A stretch of DNA of 64,000 bases from Zygnema cylindricum (Eukaryota; Streptophyta; Zygnematophyceae; Zygnematales; Zygnemataceae). Where the stretch lies: assembly GCA_037447655.1 (NCBI GenBank), contig JBBHKE010002613.1, forward strand, positions 236,758 through 300,757, read 5' to 3'. How positions within the stretch are numbered: the first letter of the stretch is position 1; each line of letters starts with the position of its first letter. The notes beneath the pieces were generated by a model that saw nothing but the letters and a program-made list of their open reading frames with translations, was not told the DNA's origin and did no database searches. This document shows, piece by piece, positions 56,491-64,000 of the stretch. The position numbers and the translations under genes were made by a program.

Positions 56491-57194
56491 CATCCTAGTT
56501 AAGTTTGATGCTTTTTCTTTCTTATTATTTTCTTTGTTATGTTTACATTTGTTTATTTCGTTTTTGTTATATGATCAAGGTTGTATTATTTTGTTTGTCT
56601 TTTTTTTGTTTTCTTCTTTTGTAATATTATGTGTTGATAAAAAAATATATAAAAAATATACATGCAACAAAAACCATTAGTATTCTGTTTAAACGAATAA
56701 TGGTTGAATAATGCTAATGGTTTAATGTGTATTCTAGATTTAACATTAAAGTATTTAATACTACATGATATATTCAGTCCATTCATTCATATCGTTCATT
56801 AGATTGAGATCAAAGGCTCAAATTAATGTGAAACTTTTACGCTTAATCAAACCCCCTATATGAACGAAACGCGAATTAAACCATCCACTTGACTTCGTCA
56901 TCTTCTTCTACATACATGAACCTTTCTGCCATGGATTTTGATAGCAAATAATTAATTAACCCGTAACATACGAGTATTTAGCGTAAAATTTTGTCTTTAT
57001 CATGAAATATATTTATTAGATGTTAATTTTTGTCGCATGATACGATTTAGTTCTGTCGTTTCATTTATTTGTGTCGTTTCAGTCGATGATTGTGCCCCCA
57101 CATGGTTTTTATTTATCATACATTTATTTTGTTTCAATTGACATAAATTGTATACAATGATTTATTTTTGACAATGGATTGAAATTTAACAGTC
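56491..57194. other. Intergenic, nothing recognised
   Basis: Very AT-rich sequence with no domain-bearing frame, RNA gene or clear repeat. Confidence 0.35.
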
Positions 57195-57440
57195 GCGACG
57201 TTTACTAGTGTCGGTCCAAAGCAAAAAACATCAGCACTAATAGAGTAATAACGATTCACGGTGTACTGCACAGTAATTAATATTTAATAACTGCCCAAAT
57301 TTGTAGCATCTATACTATTTAAACCGTACCTACATAAACGTAAAGGAAAAAATAGAAATACTAATCCTATTTTAGGTTTGAGGTTCCAAATTTACGGGTA
57401 CTGAATTAATAATATAAACACTAAAACGATTCGTGGTGTA
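57195..57440. mobile_element. Fragments of ATTAGTGTT-family TIR elements
   Basis: Two right-end-like termini occur: CACTAATAGAGTAATAACGA then TTCACGGTGTA at 57234-57265, and AACACTAAAACGATTCGTGG then TGTA at 57416-57440. The stretch before the second follows copy B of the 545-bp element (GTAAAGGAAAAAATAGAAAT, ATCCTATTTTAGG, GGTTCCAAATT). This is probably a nested, internally deleted pair. Confidence 0.6.
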
Positions 57441-57914
57441 CTTACACAAAAATAAGTACGGACACGCTAGAAATAGTCGGTTCGGTTCGCCTATTGACGG
57501 TCACGTCCATGCTGGAAAAATCAGCACGGCGCAATGGACGGCGGCCGACCATATTGAAAATATGTACTTTTTGGCTTTCACCAATTGGCAGATTCTCTAC
57601 GAGCGACAGTGGTACTGTACCGTACAGTACCGCGAATCGTTACCATTACAATCACGCGAAACAACAAATTGGATTGTACCACGTGTCTCTTTTAATTACA
57701 TCAAAATTGGAACATGACAAAGCCAATCAAAACTCAAAACACTCAACGGCTCAAGATCTTACACAAAAAATATCGACGATCAATTATCGTTCACTAGAGA
57801 CAAATGCGACTACAATGCTTTGCCCTTTAAGAAAAAGGGCAAAGCAAAAAGGAGTAAATACCTTTTACCACATAATCGGGAAAGGTTTTCCGTTAAACGG
57901 CGAAGAACTGTCTT
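57441..57914. other. Intergenic, no supported gene
   Basis: Two overlapping short plus frames (94 and 144 codons) without recognisable domains. A TIR-like word (TACCGCGAATCGTTACCATT) at about 57627 suggests mobile-element debris. Confidence 0.35.
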
Positions 57915-58020
57915 ACAGTTGGCATTAAATACAGTGCAATTGGCATAAATACAGTGCGAATGACATAAAATACAGTGCGAATGGCATAAAATACAGTGTG
58001 ATTGGTGTAAAATACTGCGC
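57915..58020. repeat. Five ~22-24-bp tandem repeats
   Basis: Five diverged copies of GGCATAAAATACAGTGCGAA-like units. The unit differs in sequence from the 22-bp array at 19.4 kb. Confidence 0.85.
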
Positions 58021-58436
58021 GGTTTAATTGCGAGCTAGCATAGAACTCCGGTGTCCGACTGATCAAGTACTTATTTTCTGGACAGAACTGTACTTTCACT
58101 TCTGTTTTTTTTTTTTTTTTTTTTTTTCACTTTCAACCACATTTTTGGAGAAGTTTATTTAGTAGGGAATTAATTGGTTTGTAAGAGATAGTGGTTTTCT
58201 CCAATGGAAATAGTGAAGATTTTTTTTTTAAATAGAAAATGTTTCTCTAATTAGGAAAATGTACAATTTCTTTTCTCATTTTTATTTTATTTTTTTCCTT
58301 TTTCTACCTTCTTTTTTGATATCTATTTTTATCGTAAATTGTACCTTTTCTTTTACGTATTATTCATATATAGTTATTAGAATCACAAACCTATAAAAGT
58401 AAAATAAAAATAGCGTTCTATATAGACATCCGCTTA
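58021..58436. other. AT-rich spacer with poly(T)
   Basis: A T-run at about 58107-58127, otherwise nothing recognised. Confidence 0.4.
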
Positions 58437-59620
58437 GTCAAAAGGCGGAGAGGAAGGAGAGAGAAAGAGAGGAGGGAGAGCAGAAATTGGAGAGAGGAAG
58501 AGATTTAAGGAGCTTGAGAGGAACGAGAGAAACAGGTGGTACGGAAAGTAGAGGAGGGGGAGAGAGAGTGGCGGAGATAAGAAAGTGAGGGAGAGGGGAA
58601 TAGGGAGAGAGAGAGAGAGAGGAGGGAGTGGGGACAGGTAAAAATGTATGCAGGAGCATAGGGAAAGGAAAGCGAGAGAGGGAGAGAGAGAGAGATAAGT
58701 GGGGACAGAAAAGAAAGTAAGAAGGACAGGGGGAGCTGATAGGGAAAAGGAGAGGGAGAGAGGGAGAGAGAAGAGGGAGAAAGAGGGACGGAGGGGGAAA
58801 GGGAGAGTGAAAGGTGAGAAACCGGAAAACAAAAAAAATAAAAACAATGAGATCAAGAAGTGGGAATTTGCGAGGGAGAGGGAGAGGGAGAGGGAAAGGG
58901 AGGGAGAGAGAAGGAGGGGGAGAGGGAGGCAGGGAAAGGGAAGGGAATAAAAAGAGGTATAGGGAATAGGACGAAGAAAGGGAACTGTAATGACTAGGGA
59001 AGAGAGGAGAGACTATGAGAGGGAGAGGATTAGAATGTTTGAGGGAGGGAGGGAGGGAGGGAGGGAGGGAGGGAGGTAAGGAAGGAAGCGGAAGTTTTAT
59101 GTTGGTGGGATATAGAGAGACAATGGACAAGTTTGGAGGGAGAGAGAGGTTTTACGTGTAGGTAAGGAGAGGGAACGGAATGGGAGGGAAGGGATATGAC
59201 GGAGTTTGGTGAGGTGGGAGGGAGGGAGGGAGGGAAGGGAAGGAAAGGGAGGGGTTGGAAATGGAAGGAGAGAAGGAGAGTGAAGATAAAAAGGAACCAT
59301 TGGGGGCAAATGGAAATGGGTGTGAAAATTGGGAGGGGAGAGGGAGGGATAGTGAGGGAGGAAAAAAAGATTAAAACAAACAAAGGAAATAAAAAGGAAA
59401 GAAAAAAAAAGCGGAGGGGGGGCTAGAGGGAAAAAATATGGAGGAATATTGAGGGAAGAAAAATGAGGAAGAGAGGGAATTAGACTGTAAAAGAGGGAGA
59501 GGATGAGTGGATCAAAGTTCCTTGTGAAGGCGAAGGTGAGGGCGAGGAGAGGAGGTAGCGGGAGAGGAAGATTGATTAACGTGAGAAAAGTGAAAAGAGA
59601 GAGAGAAAGGGGAAAGTGAT
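58437..59620. repeat. 1.2-kb homopurine (GA/GGA) tract
   Basis: The plus strand is almost entirely A and G, dominated by GGGAGAGAGAGG and GGAGGGAGGGAGG words, with a perfect (GGGA)n block at about 59042-59075 and another at 59217-59235. Long minus frames here (up to 230 codons, Ser/Pro/Leu only) are compositional artefacts, not genes. Confidence 0.95.
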
Positions 59621-61248
59621 AGATAAGATTACCTTGCAGGATAAATTAAAAAGCACGATGGTAAACCATCTGAGTCTGGGGGTACAAAAGGGGTGACATG
59701 ACCAACACTGAAAAACAACAATAAAAAACAAAAAGAGCGACAAGAACACACCCTAAAAAAGGAAGCAACAACAAGGAAAATAAAAGCACCCTAACTCAAA
59801 ATGAAAAGCACGGCAACTCACAAAAACAAAAATAAAAACCCCAACCCCAACCGTAACTCAATTAAATATCTACGAAAAACAACCCCGTAAGTCCCCCCAT
59901 CCCGGGGGAGCACGTTGAGGGAGTTTCGGAGCACGTCGACGATCCATAACCGCAACAGTCGATCGGAGGAGAATAGAAGCCTGCACTCGTTGTAGAGCCA
60001 CACTCGTTGTAGAGCCACAGATAAGCGTTGACGGTAAAAAAAAGTAAGGACCGAAGGAGGAGGGCTCCCAGGTCCTCGACGCTCGAAAGCACGTCGAGCA
60101 CAAGTACGGAGAAACTCGTCCACTGCAACACCCAAACAACCAAAGATCTCGACCGCCATCGGGATAAAGTCATCCATAGGGTCCCGGTGGGCATAATCAC
60201 GCTCCTTCGCCTTAGCAGCATCACGAGCTGCCACCCCTAGATGTCGAGCCGCCTGACCAACACCTGTAGCTGAAGTAGGGTTAGTAGGGTTCGCCAGAAC
60301 AATATCACCGAAAATGCAACGGGCACCATCAAGCAAAAAAACATCGATCCGACGCGAGGGAATAATATGAGAAACCTCTCGACGCACAGAAAAGCCCCCT
60401 TCTGAAGCAATAGTGGCAACGGTGTCTCGAATAATGTCGTGCGCCTGGATCAAATCTCCCCCATGGGAGCAACGAAGCAAATGGACACCATCGGGCCCCA
60501 AGACACGACCACATGCACAAACAAGAGAGCCAAGTAAAGGAGGATGGGGGAGGCCGAGGCGAAACCGAAGGGCAGTGGTGAACTGAGCTGGTGAGAATCA
60601 GAGAGTGGACAAAATAGGTGTGGCAAAAAGCCAAGACCCAGAACCAGGTCCACCACAAGAGAGAAGACGGGCACGAGAAGAATCGAAGGGAAGCGCCGTG
60701 AGAAGCTCAGATTTAATGGTGGCGACAACCCGGTCGAAAATCGATTCTTGGACACGCTCAACAGATTTTGTAACAAGGGTTGAGAAAATCGGCACATCCA
60801 CAAGGGAATGGGGAGGAAGAGAACGAGACGCGTCCAATAGAGATCGCTGGAAGGCGAACACACCGTCTAAAACCCGGGGGATAACAGTAGCTAGAACGGG
60901 GGTGTCCCCAGCCAAGAAACGAGAAACAAGAATAGAGACAATAAGACACCAACTTCCCAAATAGGCAGCTGGAGCAACACGAGCGGTCGATAATAGACCC
61001 AACCCCCTAGTAGAGACAGGGAGGGATGCCTGAATGAGGGCCGATGGCCCAGACTCGCGATCAAATGCCCCGCGACCTAACAGAGAGTGGAGGACGTCCA
61101 TGAGGCAATCATCAAAAGTCGAGAGAGAGGAGAGAAATGTCGAGGTGGGAGGGGAAGTACGAGTGAGGTAGGAAGGGCGGTGGGGAAAACACCTGGTTAA
61201 CATAGCAAAAGCAACTTGGGGGTCGGGAAGGTGAGGAAGGTCGTCCAC

Positions 61249-61266
61249 TTAGGCTAGATCTGTCTA
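61249..61266 (-). other. Two nonsense codons in the LINE ORF
   Basis: TAG at 61266-61264 and TAA at 61251-61249 lie in the same frame, five codons apart, between FLHDAL and VDDLPHLPDPQ. A third stop (TGA at about 60600-60598) follows ILSTL and the frame then continues into FTTALRFRLGL. These show the copy is inactive. Confidence 0.85.
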
Positions 61267-62119
61267 TAAAGCATCATGAAGGAATTGGGTCAGGAAAGTA
61301 TCTGAACCAAGGGGGCAACCAAGCACACGAATGCCATCGGAAGGAGAAGGGGTTTGAAAACCAGGAGGGGTAGTAAACGAAAGTGGAATATCCTGAGGAG
61401 ACCAAATAACACACTTCGACGGCTGAACTGAAAGGTTGAGTTCGGCTAAACATTCCCTGAAAAAATCATATGCCAACACGACTTGTTCTCTCGGCCCAAA
61501 AATGTGCGTATCATCTGCGACCGAAGGAAAAATGCAAGAAGGGAAGGCGGCTGCGGAGGCACGAAGGGCCCGGTAATATGCAAGGGCGAACAAAGGTCCG
61601 CCGAGAGGGTCACCTTGGCGAGTGCCAGTAGCAGAGGAGAGAGGAATAATATCACCATCGGCCGAGAAGGAAAGGCTGTTTGTCAAAGAATAGAAAGCCC
61701 TCACAAAGGGGAACAATTGGACAATCAGAGATGGAGCCGCCATAAGCTCTGAAAAAATCACGTTCCGATCCACAGTATTAAATGCATTGGAAACGTCGCC
61801 TTGAAAGACCAACAAATCCTGATGTACATCCAACAAAGCCCGAATCCCATGGACCACGGCCTCACAACCCCCTCTTGTGGCCACTCCAAACTGATGAGGA
61901 GAGAAATAATCATGGAAAGCTGGTTGGTGCTGGAGACATATCGCACGAGCCACCAATCTATATAAAACCTCTCCCACGGCAATAGGGCGAATCCCACCAT
62001 TAGGTTTGGCGATTGCCACAAGGCGGGACGCCGTGAGAAGATCACAAATCCGAGGGGGAATATCCCCACTAGCTATAAGGGAACATACTCGAAAAAACAC
62101 ATCGAACCCCCCAGGCACC

Positions 62120-62130
62120 TGATTCAGGGG
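62120..62130 (-). other. Frameshift in the LINE ORF at a C-run
   Basis: The upstream frame ends GGPSGTVYELFSRCFAP then stop, while the next frame resumes PLNQVPGGFDVFF. Adding one C to the run of five C in GCCCCC restores the reading. It may be a real mutation or a homopolymer sequencing error. Confidence 0.75.
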
Positions 62131-63011
62131 GCAAAACATCGCGAAAACAACTCATATACTGTGCCCGAGGGGCCCCCCGCTGAAAGGTGAGGAGAAAAGC
62201 TAAGAGCCTTAATAAAAACCTCCCGATCCAAAGTAAAACTCTCAGAAGGCTCAAAGGTGTGGATGGAAAGGGGTAAAGGGGAAGGGGCAGGGGGGTGGAG
62301 AGCTCGAAGGACCTCAATAGTGGAAGAAGATCCGGGGGCAGGGGTGAATGGCTGTAGAGCCTGAACCGCTCGAGAAAGCTCACCAACTCGGCCTAAGTGA
62401 ATCGCCCGACGATAAGAGGCCGGGACATCCGATGGCTTAGGTGGCCGACGTGGTATGAAAGAGGTGCTCGATACGCGATCCTCATGCTCGGCGTGGAGGG
62501 AATTCCAGTCACCCCGAAGAAATCGGCGACAACGCGCCATAGTTTCTCTAGCCCCACTGTCCCCTCCACGACTTGGAAGGACTAGCACCCAGAGAGAGAA
62601 CATAAGAAGTAGGTGCCAAGGAGCAATGTCCGTCGGGTTTGAATAAATGTGGGACAAGGGGAGGTGGAGGGCATCTTGTACTATTGTCCTGACGGCCACA
62701 AGAATACGGGTGTACAATCGCGGGCGGGGGGCTCCCAAATCATAAGCTCCCAAAACATCTAACTCACGTACGAAATTCGAATCCTCATCTGTGGGGCCTG
62801 ACGGGAGTGTGGTCAACAATGATTGAGGAGTGGTGATAGACAAAGGACCACCCAAGGTTATACAATGTCGACAACTCCGTGTATGAAGGGAAATGTTGGC
62901 CCCAGCGGCAAAAAGGTTGTGACACCCAGGACATTCCAAACGCCTCGAAGGTTTACGAGGTTTGGGCAGAGGTGGGGGAGGGAGAAGGGAATAAGAAGGG
63001 CTTCCGGACAT

Positions 63012-63629
63012 GGTTAATAAGTCAAAGACGACATGGGAATTGGGAGGGTGAGAGGAAGAGAAAGCGTGGGAGAGGAAAATGAACCATGTGGGATGGATGG
63101 GGAAATTGGTAGGAACCAGAATGTAACATAAAGTTTGATGCCGGAAAAGAAAGGGGGGGGGGGGAGTGTGGGAAAGAGAGGGTTCAAGAATCGGTTTTGG
63201 GTGTGTAAGTGGTTTAGGTGAGGGGGTGGGGGGGGGGGGGGGGGGGGGGGGGGGGGTGTGGTGGGGGAGAGGGTAAAGAAATGTTTGTTTGTTTTTTTTT
63301 TTTTTTTTTTTATTTATTTATTTTTTTTCGAGTGATTGTGTAAGTGTTTTTGTGTGCACGTTTGTGCGTATGATTTTTGGAACTAACTATTTGGGGGGGT
63401 GGAGAATCAAGCCATTCACGGGTAGAGCAGGGGAGCTAGTGATGACATAGGGGGGTCACACCTGTGGTTTCGCCAATGTCCGTGCTGTTGACAGCGGCCG
63501 CAGGCTAGATCCGGAGGTACATGGTTACCGGGAGGATGTTCTATCGCGTAATGTAGGAGGAAAAGACGAAAATGTAGGAGGAAAAGACGAAATAGGCCAG
63601 ATCCGGAGGTACATGGTTGGAGACTGTAC

Positions 63630-63713
<84 letters not shown>

Positions 63714-64000
63714 TTTCAACAGATTCTCGTCTTTCAATACCATCAATTCCTTTTTTTTTTCTTTAATTTCTTTCTTTTCCTCACTAATTATAACAATTAT
63801 AATAATTAAAAAAATTATTTCAAAAATAGCTGTATTCTTTATTAACGTTTCCTTTGAAGTTTTTTTTTAGACAGTATATCCTTCCCCCCACCACTGCTTC
63901 CTCCCATATCCCTCTCCCTCTCTCTCTCTACCTCCCTCTTTTGAATTTCTCATTTTGTCTTTGAAGTTTTTATACGGATAGAGGAAGGGGTGGGGAGAGA
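63012..64000. repeat. Low-complexity end: G-run, T-runs and CT-rich tail
   Basis: Contains a G homopolymer of roughly 30 (about 63226-63256, interrupted by a few other bases), T-runs at about 63290-63312 and 63630-63710, and a duplicated GGCCAGATCCGGAGGTACAT-like segment (63504 and 63595). A CT-rich block lies at 63895-63945. No gene. The 5' UTR of the LINE may start within 63012-63130. Confidence 0.75.

Larger units (their letters stand above)
59640..63011 (-). mobile_element. Near full-length RLE-type non-LTR retrotransposon, broken ORF
   Basis: A single long minus-strand reading frame of about 1,060 codons (63011 to 59818) is interrupted by one frameshift and three in-frame stops. N-terminal part 63011-62124: Pro-rich start, then a zinc finger CPGCHNLFAAG...HTRSC. 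Reverse transcriptase 62139-61264: RLVAIAKPNGGIRPIAVGE, FQGDVSNAFN, TGTRQGDPLGGPLFAL, catalytic SVADDTHIFG, LNLSVQPSKC. Thumb/connector 61248-60598. The C-terminal part contains CACGRVLGPDGVHLLRC (zinc cluster), RRIDVFLLD, GDIVLANPT and AKERDYAHRDPMDDF. That set fits a PD-(D/E)xK restriction-like endonuclease; no APE-type endonuclease is seen. RLE LINEs copy themselves by target-primed reverse transcription. A GATGG...CCATC hairpin lies near the 3' end (about 59659). Confidence 0.88.

Noticed and set aside
58434-59426. Open frames up to 230 codons on both strands
   Set aside because: They lie in pure GA/CT low-complexity sequence and encode only Ser/Pro/Leu/Phe or Gly/Arg/Glu/Lys; no domain or splice context.
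61249-61266. Alternative genetic code (TAA/TAG read as Gln, as in some green algae)
   Set aside because: Host exons, including a 604-codon Gln-containing exon, contain no internal TAA or TAG, and the LINE also has a TGA stop and a frameshift, so decay explains it better.

Overview
This is a eukaryotic nuclear window. Five multi-exon genes with GT-AG introns (one GC-AG) can be assembled by reading phase across splice sites, and most of the rest is repeat-derived. The gene mix suggests a photosynthetic or formerly photosynthetic protist or alga, probably close to Archaeplastida. The peroxin PEX2 and the ABCG half-transporter look plant-like, a nuclear Ycf45/SpoIIIAA-type ATPase is present twice, and the MADS protein is MEF2-type with no plant K domain. 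I cannot name the genus. Long exons rich in Gln carry no in-frame TAA, TAG or TGA, so the standard code applies.

Layout. 0.4-5.5 kb (-): MEF2-type MADS-box factor, 8 exons, about 931 aa. 5.5-14 kb: gene-poor, with a truncated RLE-type LINE, a 545-bp TIR element, a hAT-type MITE with a perfect 8-bp target duplication, and smaller relics. 14.0-19.2 kb (-): PEX2, seven exons placed and one short internal exon not found. 19.2-20.0 kb: divergent intergenic region holding ten identical 22-bp repeats. 20.0-28.3 kb (+): a six-exon gene for an 882-aa fusion of two winged-helix (LOTUS-like) repeats, an RNase D/Egalitarian-type DEDDy exonuclease domain and a Ycf45/SpoIIIAA AAA-type ATPase. 29.8-31.1 kb: a decayed LINE. 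32.5-38.1 kb (+): ABCG half-transporter, 8 exons, 650 aa. 38-42 kb: TIR elements and a 49-bp satellite interrupted by a MITE. 42.2-48.0 kb (-): a second six-exon copy of the fusion gene (756 aa) with the same five intron positions. 48-58 kb: a decayed Ty3/gypsy pol and several direct-repeat families. 58.4-59.6 kb: a 1.2-kb homopurine tract. 59.6-63.0 kb (-): a nearly full-length but broken RLE-type LINE, then G and T homopolymers.

The most unusual content is the pair of LOTUS-like/exonuclease/Ycf45 fusions in opposite orientation around the ABCG gene. One keeps all exonuclease catalytic residues. The other has lost the last catalytic Asp and one winged-helix repeat. A nucleic-acid-processing role, possibly organellar, is inference only. 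A second theme is local tandem duplication that copies splice junctions into the neighbouring intron (in PEX2, fusion gene 1 and ABCG).
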